Positions 40,982 through 52,403 are shown, numbered from the stretch's first letter. The stretch is 64,000 bases of DNA from Paraescarpia echinospica (GCA_020002185.1 CM034544.1:31980937-32044936); one strand, 5' to 3'. Notes: a model not told the origin generated them from the letters alone. A program made the numbers and translations.

Positions 40982-41205
40982 AATATAAGTTTAATGTTGA
41001 ATAGTTGTTATAGTATAGTATTATTTGATAAAAGTGTATCCTTATTTAATTTGTTATTTCATAGTTGGCCTGAGAGCCAATCATCGTGTCTATCCGAATC
41101 TGGGGTAAAGCCCCCTACCGGTAACATTGGCAGGAGATTAATAATCGAGGCCGTAGTGATGGGACAATGCTGCCACTTCAGTGCGCCTGGATAATTGAGG
41201 CTACC
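40982..41205 (-). repeat. Inverted partner of the foldback element core
   Basis: The reverse complement of this stretch aligns with 39391-39617, including the shared block around GTTACCGGTAGGGGGC and the TATACTATAACAACT block. It lacks the outer inverted termini seen on the left copy, so it is a truncated relative. The pair makes a large inverted repeat around the antisense LINE-B. Confidence 0.75.
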
Positions 41206-41260
41206 GCGTGACTAACTCTAGGGTGATCGACGCGCCATCTGGAGAGAGCACAATGTTGCT

Positions 41261-41308
41261 ACCTGCTGGCCAATAGCGACAACAACCTGCTGGCCAATAG
41301 CGACAACA
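41261..41308 (+). repeat. 24 bp direct tandem duplication
   Basis: Two identical 24 bp copies, 41261-41284 and 41285-41308, each starting ACCTGCTGGCCAATAG. It lies just before the 5' region of the RTE1 element. Confidence 0.85.
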
Positions 41309-41329
41309 ACCTGGCACTTCGGGTTAGGG

Positions 41330-41940
41330 GAGACCGGGGTTAGTTGTAATACTGGTACAAACAAATCGAGGGTAATCGACGGGCCTCAAACCCTCGGTGA
41401 GTTTAGATTCAACGGCCAAGAAGGCGGAACAGCAGTGCACTGTGGAGTGCTTAGGGCATGGCAGAGCACGGAAGATGTCATGGCCATCCACTTCAGTTAA
41501 GGAAGTCTTCTGTCATACCAACCTTCTGGGCCACTGAAACCCGGCTTCTGCGGCCGAGAGAGTGGGACCACCCCTATGCAACGGCCTTCCCACTTTAAAA
41601 GCATTCACGCACAGGTTTGTGCTACTCATCATTCGACATCATCTCATCTATCATCACTTCTTTATCAAGCCCTGCTACGATGGGGGAGGGGCAAAGAGAG
41701 ATGTGGATGTGATCACTGGGAGTCGTAGTCCCAAACCTGCACGTAGGCAAGAGGTCGTGTCCGGCAGCACCCCAGGCGACTGATCAGCCCTGTTTAGGAC
41801 AGCACTGCTCACTCTTTGTAAGGGAGGGGCCTAGAAAAGGTGGCCTAAAGATTGCCTGCCCTATTACAACTGGCCAGCATACCGGGGCTGGCAGTTCAAC
41901 CCATTCTAGCGGTCGAAAACAATGAAATAAAAGTAGACTC
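41330..41940 (+). mobile_element. Probable 5' untranslated region of RTE1
   Basis: GC-richer than its surroundings and directly upstream of the RTE1 endonuclease reading frame. No open frame with recognisable motifs is present. The stretch just before the coding start resembles 5' leaders of related LINEs as I remember them, which is weak evidence. The exact 5' end is not defined. Confidence 0.45.
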
Positions 41941-43578
41941 CTTCTAGGAGCATGGAATATTCGCACACTAATGGATAAAGCTGACACCGCAAGACCGGAA
42001 AGAAGGACAGCCCTTATTGCAAGAGAGCTGCAGCGTTGTAATATTGATATAGCGGCTCTGAGTGAGACAAGACTTACAGAGGAGGGCTGCGTGAGGGAAC
42101 CAGGCGGCGGCTACACCTTCTTTTGGAAAGGCAAGGCGGAGAATGAGGCCATAATCCACGGAGTTGGCATAGCAGTGAAAACTTCTCTCATGCGGCAGCT
42201 TCCGGACCTTCCCAAAAGAATCAACGAAAGGCATCTGAAGCTGCGTTTCGCCCTGAACGCCAAACCACTATCATAAGTGCCTACGCACCCACCCTTACAA
42301 GCTCTGACGAGACCAAAGAAAGATTCTATGAAGATCTCGACAGCCTGGTCACCTGCTAGCGACAAGCTCACCATCTTAGGTGATTTCATTGCAAGAGTCG
42401 GAACTGATAGCAGGAACTGGAAGGGAGTCATCGGACAGCAGGCGTAGGAAGACTAAACAGCAACGGCCTCCTCCTTTTGAGCATGTGTGCGGAGAACGAC
42501 TTAACTATCATAAACAGGCAGGCTGATAAGTACAAAACAACCTGGATGCACCCCAGGTCCAAGCAATGGCACATGATAGACTATGTCATCGTGAGAAGGC
42601 GAGACATTCAGGATGTGAAAATCACAAGGGCCATGCGGGGAGCAGAGTGCTGGACGGATTACCGATTGGTCAGGACAGTCCTCCAGTTGCACATTGCCCG
42701 ACTTCAGCGCAAACGTCCAAAGTCGAACAGAAATGCCTTCAATACATGCAGCCAGGCTGAAACACCAGCGTTACCGCGAGCAATTCCAGGTTGACCTTGA
42801 TGACAGGCTGATATCCTACGGACAACTTACTGGCAACACCACAGAGAAGTGGACCCAGTTCAAGCAGGTGGTGACGGACTCAGCAAAGTCAACTCTCGGA
42901 CCGAAGAAGAAGACACTCCAGGACTGGTTCGATGAAAACAACGAAGAAATCTGCAAGGCGCTGGATGAAAAAAACCAGAATGACCCTTCCTCAGTTTCCA
43001 AGAAAGACCGCTACAGACACCTGCAGTGCCAAACGCAGAGAGACCTTCGTCAGAAGCAGGATAACTGGTGGCAAAAGAAAGCAGAGGAAATGGAACATTA
43101 CGCTGAAACTCACAACGCAAAGATGTTCTTCAGTGCCATCAAGTCTGTGTACGGACCATTAAATCCCAACACCACTCCACTTCTTTCAGCAGATAGCACC
43201 ACCTTAATCAAAAACAGGGGGAGTATCAAAGAGAGGTGGAGAGAAAACTTTAGCAACCTCCCCAACTGTCCTTTAACAGTGAGCGAAGAAGCCCTTGACT
43301 CCATACCCCAGTAACACATCAAAGAAGACCTCAATCTTCCTTCCACTCTGGACGAAAAAAAAAAGCCGTCAACCAGATGAGTGCAGGAAAGGCTCCAGGA
43401 ATGGACGGGATTCCAGCTGAAATTTACAAGCCAGCGGGTCCAGCAACACTTGAGGCCTTTCGTGTCATCATAACCAGCAATTGGGAAGATGAAGACATGC
43501 CACAAGACCTTCGTGATGCCACTATAATTTCCCTCTATAAGAACAGGGACAACAAAACAGACTTTCGTCGAACGTATC
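41941..43578 (+). pseudogene. RTE1: 3'-truncated LINE ORF (AP endonuclease, linker, start of RT)
   Basis: Translation in shifting frames gives an APE-type endonuclease: LLGAWNIRTLMDKAD from 41941, ALSETRLTEEG near 42055-42087, GYTFFWKGK, HGVGIAV, then after a frameshift near 42265 ISAYAPTLTSSDE, LGDFIARVG near 42380, HPRSKQWHMIDYVIV near 42550 and ECWTDYRLV near 42650. A long linker follows (ORF 42694-43314), then the RT start with AGKAPGMDGIPAEIYK near 43383. It stops being recognisable near 43578, just past the first RT block. This resembles LINE proteins often annotated as craniofacial development protein 2-like. Two endonuclease catalytic positions are changed (GDFN to GDFI, DH to DY), and there are at least three frame breaks and a stop at 43312. 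It keeps the 5' part and lacks the 3' end, which is unusual for a LINE relic. Confidence 0.85.
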
Positions 43579-44187
43579 ACGTTGACTTCATAATAAAAAG
43601 GTAATTTATATGCACCTAAATCCTTGGAAACCAAACTGAGAAGCGCATCAAGACAAAATGATTGATCAAACTCAAAATCCATAAGCAATATTCCAGTTGT
43701 CAAGAGATGAGTGAGACTTTTGTATGCCAAGAGTAATATGTTACGTCAAAAATTCCAGTTTTGTTAAACTGCCGTAAAATAAGCTATTCACAGCGTATTT
43801 TGGTAATATATATATGTGTGCGTTATGGGTGAACTTTAGAAAAGTTAATTTGCAGCAATTCGTTGTTGCATATAACAACTCTTTCAGGATATCAAACAAT
43901 TTACCTATAAGATGGTCACATGTTTGCTACAGCTAATGTCAGCTCAGGTAAATGTGTAATTTTTAACCTATTTAATAGGATTGACATGTCTTTGAATTCC
44001 ATGATTTATAGCATTAAAACTAACGACATGTATTGTACTTCGAAACTGCGGCATCAGTGGGTCCGGGATTTATATAATTTTTAAACATGTTCTTGTCGAT
44101 GTATTTTTTTATTTATTTACATAGTTTTATTGATGTATTTTGTATATGGAAATTATGATTGTCTGAAATAAATACGTTAATATTATT
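43579..44187. other. AT-rich stretch with no recognised feature
   Basis: About 600 bp with no convincing coding, RNA or repeat signal. The right end (CTGAAATAAATACG near 44163) resembles the CTGAAATAAAATG seen near 39756 and could be a retrotransposon 3' end, but no element body is recognisable. Confidence 0.4.
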
Positions 44188-44400
44188 GGGCGCAGAGGCC
44201 GAGCAGTTAGAGTGTCGGACTGTCCACCGGAGGGACCGGGGTTCGAATCCGGGCGCCGGCCGAGCGGTAGTTCGGTTCTGGTTCGGCCGCTTTGTCGAAA
44301 CATGGGCAATTTCGTTCATCCTGCGTCGCCCCCTTCTAACCCGGACCGGCCTGCGTGGAAGGGTAGACCAACAACACCAGCATGCAAAGTACAATTAAGC
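44188..44400 (+). mobile_element. tRNA-derived SINE (class II tRNA-like head)
   Basis: The head 44188-44257 is tRNA-like. It has an A-box-like GGCCGAGCAGTTAGAG (from 44197) typical of Ser/Leu-type tRNAs, a perfect B box GGTTCGAATCC (44240-44250), and a 5 bp acceptor match GGCGC/GCGCC between its ends. T-stem pairing is imperfect, and no cloverleaf good enough for a functional tRNA is seen. About 140 bp of unrelated body follows, merging at about 44400 with the start of RTE2. The A/B boxes would form an internal RNA polymerase III promoter. Confidence 0.65.
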
Positions 44401-45159
44401 CAAGGCCCCCAGTCCCCAGCAGCATCGCAAGAGTCTGTGACCAAGGAGGCGATCCGGGTCAACTAGGGCTACATGCAGGGGGTGCTAAGAATCTCTGGGT
44501 CAAGAAGAGCCGCCGAGAGAAGGTAAGTAGCATATAACACAAGAACACTAGTAAAAGATAAACAGATACAAGAACCGAAGGACGAACTTATGGGAACCAA
44601 ATTAGTGATCATGATCGAGAAGTCAGAAAAAGAGAGGACTGCTTCACTACCCTACAAAGCGGCCACCTAGTACTATATTATTACTTGGCCGTTGTTCGCC
44701 GTGGAATGGTATAGTAGCCTACTATGCCTTCCCCCGGAGAACAACGGCCAAGCAGTAATATAGGCTTTCTCATAAACAAGAAATGGAAAGACAATGTAGT
44801 GAGGGTTAACAGCCTCAGCCCCAGAGTAGCAGAACTTGTTCTATGCATAACAAAGCTCTACAAGCTGAAGATAGTACAAGTATACGCACCAACAACATCA
44901 TACTCAGAAGAAGACACAAACAACTTCTACAACGACGTTGGTGAGACCTTAGAAAAGCAAACCCACTATATGATAGTGATAGAAGACTTGCAAGCAGGGA
45001 AACGAGCAAACATTTCAGAAACGGCAACAGGCAAATTTGGCCAAGGTGTGAGAAACGAAAGAGGCGACACGTTGGTCGAATGGGCAACATCAAGAAGCTA
45101 CAAAATCTTGTATACCCCGTTTCAGAAAGAAGCAGGGAGGAGATGGACGTAGAAAAGCC
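44401..45159 (+). pseudogene. RTE2: 5' region and endonuclease fragment of a second LINE
   Basis: Around 44540-44580 a degenerate frame reads NTR-TLVKDKQIQE-like. After a hairpin insertion, ORF 44724-45152 reads NIGFLINKKWKDN, SPRVAELVL, LKIVQVYAPTTSYSEED, ETATGKFG, RNERGDTLVEWA and KEAGRRWT, the APE endonuclease of an RTE-type LINE. The catalytic GDFN block near 44978 is lost (VIEDLQAGK). The coding sequence is cut at about 45159, directly where the gypsy LTR starts, so the LTR element appears to have inserted into it. No RT follows. Confidence 0.75.
44674..44762. repeat. Long imperfect hairpin inside RTE2
   Basis: Left arm 44674-44697 and right arm 44739-44762 match as inverted repeats at 22 of 24 positions, around ACTTGGCCGTTGTTC. 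The 41 bp loop itself contains a near palindrome, GGTATAGTAGCCTACTATGCC with its centre near 44719. The right arm is part of the expected LINE coding sequence, so the left arm and loop look like an added inverted copy. Confidence 0.75.
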
Positions 45160-45308
45160 TGTTGTATATTTAGTAAGTTTATACATATGTGTTAATACCA
45201 ACATGCTTTAAGCTGAACCACGGACTGACATCATTGAGCAATTAGGCGGTAGTCGCGCTACTCCTATCCGCGGGACGTGTACAAAATATATTAATGATAT
45301 ATATAACA
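45160..45308 (-). mobile_element. LTR of a Ty3/gypsy-type element (3' LTR, minus strand)
   Basis: Read on the minus strand the 149 bp segment starts TGTTATATATATC and ends ATATACAACA, the canonical TG...CA ends. It is preceded on that strand by a purine-rich tract, as expected for a 3' LTR. Short LTRs of this kind starting TGTTATATAT are known from animal gypsy elements. The 5' LTR is not in the assembled part, so no target duplication can be tested. Confidence 0.7.
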
Positions 45309-45321
45309 TTCCTCCCGACTT
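45309..45321 (-). promoter_or_regulatory. Polypurine tract next to the 3' LTR
   Basis: On the minus strand AAGTCGGGAGGAA directly precedes the LTR start TGTTATA. This is the position and composition of a plus-strand primer for reverse transcription in LTR retrotransposons. Confidence 0.65.
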
Positions 45322-45516
45322 ATAAACTGTAATAATGTTCAACCGAAAACTCTCAATTGTAATCTGTGCCGAGAAAATAATGTCCGAGAAAATAAATGGT
45401 TAATTACACGATGCTAAAACATCAACGAAACATTACGCATTTTACGGCTGTAGAGTTTACACATATATATAAATAATAACTCGGCACAAATTACGTTGAC
45501 ACTCCTTCGCTTCATT
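45322..45516 (-). other. Non-coding stretch between gypsy pol end and polypurine tract
   Basis: About 195 bp, AT-rich, with a short direct repeat of TCTCGGACATTAT / TCTCGGCACAG type on the minus strand. It has no env-like frame. It is consistent with a pol-terminal gypsy element lacking a third gene. Confidence 0.5.
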
Positions 45517-45955
45517 TTACACGTCCAGCCTGGTAGGTGGACGGCGGTTTTCACGCCTGGGTAACGTTGCTCGGCAAGAGGACGAACGGCACTTTATGTA
45601 GTTCCGTCCAGTGGACTCGGTTCGTGGTGTTGTCGGCACGGTTATCCGCACAGTTGGTACCAATTGTTCAGGTACGACATGCGTTGGCACAATGACATCC
45701 GTGTTTGCTGTCTGTTCTGGCACAGCTAAACTGCTGGTGTGCCTCAGTATCGTCGACCGCAGCAAAGATAACACGTGTGCCACACATTTGATCCCGGTGG
45801 CGCCGCCACGTCATTTGTGCCACCTTGATGATGAAGCTCACTGGCCCTGTTTGTCGTAACACTGTTCCTGGAACCCATTTTGGTCCAGATTGGTAGTTTC
45901 TGGTCATCACTGACTGACCTTCGAAGAACATGTCTCACTTTCCCCTTTCGTGTTG
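45517..45955 (-). pseudogene. Ty3/gypsy pol: C-terminal end of integrase, truncated by the assembly gap
   Basis: Two overlapping minus-strand frames form the end of a gypsy pol polyprotein. From 45931 one frame reads MFFEGQSVMTRNYQSGPKW then VPGTVLRQTGPVSF, which fits the GPY/F module of the integrase C-terminus, then TWRRHRDQM. From 45783 the other frame ends in PRRENRRPPTRLDV followed by a stop, a typical pol terminus. A frameshift separates them near 45700-45780, and a stop lies just upstream of the first frame near 45933, so the copy is decayed. The rest of the element would lie inside or beyond the N run. Confidence 0.75.
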
Positions 45956-46955
45956 NNNNNNNNNNNNNNNNNNNNNNNNNNNNNNNNNNNNNNNNNNNNN
46001 NNNNNNNNNNNNNNNNNNNNNNNNNNNNNNNNNNNNNNNNNNNNNNNNNNNNNNNNNNNNNNNNNNNNNNNNNNNNNNNNNNNNNNNNNNNNNNNNNNNN
46101 NNNNNNNNNNNNNNNNNNNNNNNNNNNNNNNNNNNNNNNNNNNNNNNNNNNNNNNNNNNNNNNNNNNNNNNNNNNNNNNNNNNNNNNNNNNNNNNNNNNN
46201 NNNNNNNNNNNNNNNNNNNNNNNNNNNNNNNNNNNNNNNNNNNNNNNNNNNNNNNNNNNNNNNNNNNNNNNNNNNNNNNNNNNNNNNNNNNNNNNNNNNN
46301 NNNNNNNNNNNNNNNNNNNNNNNNNNNNNNNNNNNNNNNNNNNNNNNNNNNNNNNNNNNNNNNNNNNNNNNNNNNNNNNNNNNNNNNNNNNNNNNNNNNN
46401 NNNNNNNNNNNNNNNNNNNNNNNNNNNNNNNNNNNNNNNNNNNNNNNNNNNNNNNNNNNNNNNNNNNNNNNNNNNNNNNNNNNNNNNNNNNNNNNNNNNN
46501 NNNNNNNNNNNNNNNNNNNNNNNNNNNNNNNNNNNNNNNNNNNNNNNNNNNNNNNNNNNNNNNNNNNNNNNNNNNNNNNNNNNNNNNNNNNNNNNNNNNN
46601 NNNNNNNNNNNNNNNNNNNNNNNNNNNNNNNNNNNNNNNNNNNNNNNNNNNNNNNNNNNNNNNNNNNNNNNNNNNNNNNNNNNNNNNNNNNNNNNNNNNN
46701 NNNNNNNNNNNNNNNNNNNNNNNNNNNNNNNNNNNNNNNNNNNNNNNNNNNNNNNNNNNNNNNNNNNNNNNNNNNNNNNNNNNNNNNNNNNNNNNNNNNN
46801 NNNNNNNNNNNNNNNNNNNNNNNNNNNNNNNNNNNNNNNNNNNNNNNNNNNNNNNNNNNNNNNNNNNNNNNNNNNNNNNNNNNNNNNNNNNNNNNNNNNN
46901 NNNNNNNNNNNNNNNNNNNNNNNNNNNNNNNNNNNNNNNNNNNNNNNNNNNNNNN
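45956..46955. other. Assembly gap, exactly 1000 N
   Basis: Unbroken run of N from 45956 to 46955. The round length points to a placeholder of unknown true size. The left side ends inside the gypsy element and the right side starts inside an array LINE-C module, so the order and distance of the two sides are not proven by this sequence. Any open frame crossing it is artificial. Confidence 0.98.
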
Positions 46956-47786
46956 GGTTACTCTTGCAAGTTCCTAGAGTGAACTTAGAACGTTTCGGCC
47001 GCCGTGCATACTGTTGTAGTACAAACATACATATATAATAGTGCATATTTGCAATAATTTTTATATAACCTTACCTTCATGTGTTTCAACAAGTTTGTTA
47101 TTACCCCAGAGCTGGAGAAAATCTTCATGTCGCAGTGTTTACGCTTGGCTTTGTAGTTGCCTTGTACGTTGGTTGGAAAAACAAAGTGATCAAATGCTGC
47201 TGATTTGTTCGCCATGTCTGTAGTAAGAATCTGTACTCTGCAGTCTTGTAGATATGACTGACAATATGCTTGCTTGTCTGCGGTGCCAGGTTCTGAACAG
47301 ATTGCAATTTGCAACTGACTACTATTCAGTCATTATATTAAGCCAAGGCAATTATGTCTACCACAAAAGTCCACAATACAAGTGAACTGGTGGTGTCTGA
47401 ACATCTGAAGCCACTACAACTGATCAAGGCATCAGATAGTGTTAGTTTATCCCATGTAATTGACTCATGGCTTCAACTCTCAGGCTCTCAGCTGACATGC
47501 ATGTAAGTGCCTGTGCTTATCATCCCCTTTATACTTATAAACCAATCAACCACCATCACAAGTATCATCAATTATGTTTCGTGTTATATGAAGCTTTGTA
47601 CAAAATAAGAATAAATATACAGTAATTTTTACTGTAGCCATTTCTTTTCAATCCTTCTGATAGACCCAATTACTTAACAAAAACGTAAAAAAGTACTTGT
47701 AAAAAGTACTTCCCAAGTCCAAGTACTTTGATGGTCAAGTCCAAGTCCAAGTACTGCACTCAGCAAAATGGCAAGTACAGGCACTG
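46956..47786 (+). repeat. Tail of an array unit after the gap (LINE-C end plus hAT module)
   Basis: Starts within LINE-C (46956-47009) and continues into a full hAT 5' module on the minus strand (47010-47786), with BED ORF 46985-47314 and intact splice donor. It ends with the usual CACTG join to LINE-A of U9. Confidence 0.9.
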
Positions 47787-50700
47787 GCATGCCTATATGG
47801 TCTGGTGACAGTCGCGCTGACAGAATAACAACCACAGAAGCTGCAAGTTTCTGAAAACAACTTAATTAAAAGAATGACAACAAAGAGGGTAGAGAGAAGA
47901 AGGACGAACGACATCAGAAACGAGGTTGAAATGCAATGCAGTGTAACAAGAAAATTATTGAGTAGCCAGATGAGATGGGCAGGCCACGTGGAAAGTATGG
48001 ATGCCGGAAAAATAGCGAAAAGAGCAGAGGCGGAACAACATAAAGGACACAGGAAAAAAGGAAGGTCACAGCTGAGATGGGAGGACAGCATGAGGAGGGG
48101 CATGAGAAGATCAGGGGGGGTGAAAGATGGAGAGGGGGCGATTGACAGAAAACTATGGAAGGAAAAGACACAGAGAGTGGTTCAGCTTTATTGTACCTGA
48201 CCCTCAACCCTGTACAGCAGGGAATAAGAGGAGAGCAACAATATTGCTCCACCCATGTATACAAACCTGTCTCTCTGTTTTAGTTTCTTCCCTCCAGGTG
48301 TATTTCAAGCTCTTTGTTTTGCTGCCCCACCCAAAGTACCTCCGTCCTCTTCAGACTAACTTTCAGTCCATGTCTGCTAAACATATCCTTCCAATCTGTC
48401 AGTTGTTCTTGGAGATCTGCTTCCCCGTCCGCTATCACTGCCAGATCGTCTGCATACTGTAGCTTCCGGAGGATATCTCTCGTACTTATAGTCTACTTAT
48501 TAGTTCCACCGCTGCGATAAACAACAATGGGCTTAGGGCGCTTCCTTGTCTCAGGCCAACATTTATTTCAAACTCTCCTGACATTCCCGGGCCACACACC
48601 ACCCTGCTCTTAGTTTCGTAATATGTCCCTTCTACCATCCTGACCTCTGCCTCTCAATGTCACCATCTCCATCACCATCTCTCTTTGTACGGTATCGTAT
48701 GCTTTCTCCAGGTCTATGAATCCTACTGCCGCATCTTCCTATGATTATTGTAGTAAATTACGCTGTGTTTTTTTTAATTAACAATCAGGAATTTACGTAT
48801 TTTATGTATAACGCTAGGTAGCTCCGTAACTGAGAGTAGCCGTCATGAACGCCAGGTTACTATATTATAATTTAATAGATAGATCTTGTTGAACAAAATA
48901 TATATTTGATGCCTTATTTGCATGTCATTGATGAAATAAGTGGTTCTAATTAATAGGCCTAATATTTATAAGTTGCATAATGATTTCTAAAATTGCTGGT
49001 GAAAATTACACATTATGATTGCGTACAGCAGAAACAGAGTGGGCCTGTATGCTATATTATAACTAACGGGGCAATTACTTTTCAACCGCACTCCCTACTT
49101 CATGTGGCATTCCCCAGGGTTCGTTCCCTTCTTGGGCTTTTACTTTTCAATCTCTACACTACGCCACTCAGCTCTGTAATCCAAAGTCATAACTTGGATC
49201 ATCACCTTTATGCAGATGACACACAGATCTACATTTCCTTGACCACGCCCGATAGAAGTCACACCCTAAACCGACTCAACGATTATCTCCAAGATGTTTT
49301 CTTATGGATGACCGACAGACAAAACTGAATTTCTCATCATTGGTACTTCAATGCAGCGAGGTAAACTTAATGATTTTTTCCAACATGTATTCTGAGTCAA
49401 AATATCACACCAGCAGCATAAGTACGGAATCTAGGTGTGACCTTTGATTGCGACTTTAATTTCAGACAACACATATCCCAAACGTGCCGTTGCTGTTTTT
49501 ATCATATCCGTGATCTTCGCCGCATTCGCCGACATATGTCACTTTCTGTCGTTAAGACTATCGCAAAGGCTCTTGTTAGCAGCATATCAGATTATTGCAA
49601 TTCTCTCCTTCATAATATTGCTATCAAGGATATTGCAAAACTACAACGTGTCCAAAATTGTTTAGCAATCTCCTCGATTCTCCCGCTCAGTGCCACTTCT
49701 AAAACACGGCATTGGTTCCCCGTGCGATATCGCATTATGTTTAAGATCTGTACAATCACCTACCAAGCCCTTTCATCCAAACAACCTAGTTATTTACACT
49801 CAATACTCACACCAGCTAGACAAGCCAAACAACTTCGGTCGTCTAGTTCGAAGTTGCTAGTTGCTATCTGTTCCTAGAGTTAAGACAAAGACTGGAACTC
49901 GAGCTTTTTTAGTTGCCGCGCCAACTATATGGAATTCGCTTCCCGTTAATGTTAAATCAGCAGAAATTATTGTTACATTTCGTCGTCACCTGATAACCTA
50001 TATTTTCAATATCGCCTAACCTCCCTAGCTTCCTAGCACATCCATCCATTTGTTGACGAGTTTCGCCTAGCACACGAGTACGAGAATGCTTAATCCTTTT
50101 GGTGCGCCACTGAGCTCGGATTGTCTGAGGATATTGGCGCGTTAGAAGTGATTTATTATTATTATTAAATTCTAGTAATTATATAATGCATGTGCACTGT
50201 GATCATGTAATGTAATTGGTGTATGTTTAATACACACTGTACACATGTTTTCAAATGTTTTATTAAATCAATTGGATTGCCATAATGCACCATTACTGAG
50301 ACTCTTTCACTTTACGAACTGAGCAAAGTGCAGCCCAATTACCATATGATATTTACATATTTAATTACAGCTAAGTATGCTTGAGTACATTTCTGAATGT
50401 CTGCATGGGCATACGGATGTAACAAAAAGCCCAGTGGAGTCGAGCTCAGCAGTAAACATGCCAAATGGGTACGTGAGTGAATTAATATATCATAATTCTT
50501 GCAGGATTATATTCAGTATAAATTATGTTATACATCTACAAGAACACATTCATTATTTTTTGCTAAAACATGTTAAACTAATCTCAAATCTCAATTATTT
50601 TAGCAACAAATATGTGTTTTGGCAGTTTGTATATTATTTGTGCTAAATACAACTTACAACACATTAATTGGCTAGCATTTATAAATATTTCCACACATAT

Positions 50701-52403
50701 CCTTCTTCCAAATAAACAACATTCTTCTAATTGTACACCCATCCCATCGCAAATATTCATAATAAAGCTTGAAGACAGCGATTACATTACTATATTGAGA
50801 ATAGTCTTCCTAATATGCTAGCTCGATTAAAGTCAAATTAATAAGTTATTAGTTTTGTGCATGTTCTAGAATTGTATTATAAAAATATAAATGTAATTGC
50901 TGTTCCACATTGCACCTATTTGCTTTGTGTTCACAGTGTGTTAAGATAACAGTATGACATTTACATGATATTTACAATTAACGGATTGAGTCTAAATTGT
51001 ACGCTAAATAATATAATCTGGATATACTAATTTGTGTACGTTTAGCCCTGCCTACCTGTTCGTAAAATTAGTCTGTGTACGTATAGCCTCTTGCTAACAT
51101 ATAAAAAGCCCTGGCGTCTCCCCGCAAAAAAACAAAGTGAAACGCGCGTGACACATGTTTCAAAAACTCCTTGCCCTACCGACCAATCACGAGCGCGCTG
51201 GGCGTGGTTTAAAAGAGCCTGTTAGCTTTTCATAAGTGAATTGCAAAGACGCCCACGGGCCACAGCCCACTGGCACTGTCCCCAACTCGTTCTGTTTACT
51301 TTGTTTTGTTCCATAGTCTTTCCCAAATATAAATACACCTTTATGCGTGGGTACTGCACCTGCACCGTCTGGAAATGTTATGCAGATTCGGCGGGGCGAT
51401 CGGCAGTCCATGACGACAATACTGCAGAAACTACACTGGTTGCCTGTTAGGAGGCGTATTGAGTTTAAGATACTCGTCCTTGTGCACATGGCAGTATACA
51501 ATGGTACGCCCGAGTACCTTGCGGCACTATTACACCAATATACACCACGCCGTTCCCTACGCTCTGCAAGCGGGTTACTCTTGCAAGTTCCTAGAGTGAA
51601 CTTAGAACGTTTCGGCCGCCGTGCATACTGTTGTAGTACAAACATACATATATAATAGTGCATATTTGCAATAATTTTTATATAACCTTACCTTCATGTG
51701 TTTCAACAAGTTTGTTATTACCCCAGAGCTGGAGAAAATCTTCATGTCGCAGTGTTTACACTGGGCTTTGTAGTTGCCTTGTACGTTGGTTGGAAAAACA
51801 AAGTGATCAAATGCTGCTGATTTGTTCGCCATGTCTGTAGTAAGACTCTGTACTCTGCAGTCTTGTAGATATGACTGACAATATGCTTGCTTGTCTGCGG
51901 TGCCAGGTTCTGAACAGATTGCAATTTGCAACTGACTACTATTCAGTCATTATATTAAGCCAAGGCAATTATGTCTACCACAAAAGTCCACAATACAAGT
52001 GAACTGGTGGTTTCTGAACATCTGAAGCCACTACAACTGATCAAGGCATCAGATAGTGTTAGTTTATCCCATGTAATTGACTCATGGCTTCAACTATGAG
52101 GCTCTCAGCTGACATGCATGTAAGTGCCTGTGCTTATCATCCCCTTTATACTTATAAACCAATCAACCACCATCACAAGTACCATCAATTATGTTTCGTG
52201 TTATATGAAGCTTTGTACAAAATAAGAATAAATATACAGTAATTTTTACTGTAGCCATTTCTTTTCAATCCTTCTGATAGACCCAATTACTTAACAAAAA
52301 CGTAAAAAAGTACTTGTAAAAAGTACTTCCCAAGTCCAAGTACTTTGATGGTCAAGTCCAAGTCCAAGTACTGCACTCAGCAAAATGGCAAGTACAGGCA
52401 CTG
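47787..52403 (+). repeat. Array unit U9 (4617 bp)
   Basis: Modules: LINE-A (+) from 47787, C-terminal ORF 47874-48200; LINE-A' RT (-) about 48242-48741, its long frame broken near 48487 where CCAGTCAG is replaced by a shorter variant; LINE-B (+) 49073-50168 with ORFs 48993-49328 and 49437-49877; unknown module to 51374; LINE-C (+) 51375-51626; hAT (-) 51627-52403, BED ORF 51602-51931. From about 50.3 kb on it carries the same variants as U7. Confidence 0.9.

Noticed and set aside
44188..44257. A functional tRNA gene
   Set aside because: The T stem has mismatches and the anticodon and variable arms do not fold cleanly; it fits a SINE head better.
44815..45204. 129-codon minus-strand frame over RTE2
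   Set aside because: Antisense to a clear endonuclease translation; no motif.
45880..47046. Several 350-380 codon open frames across 45880-47046
   Set aside because: They consist almost wholly of N codons in the assembly gap and carry no information.
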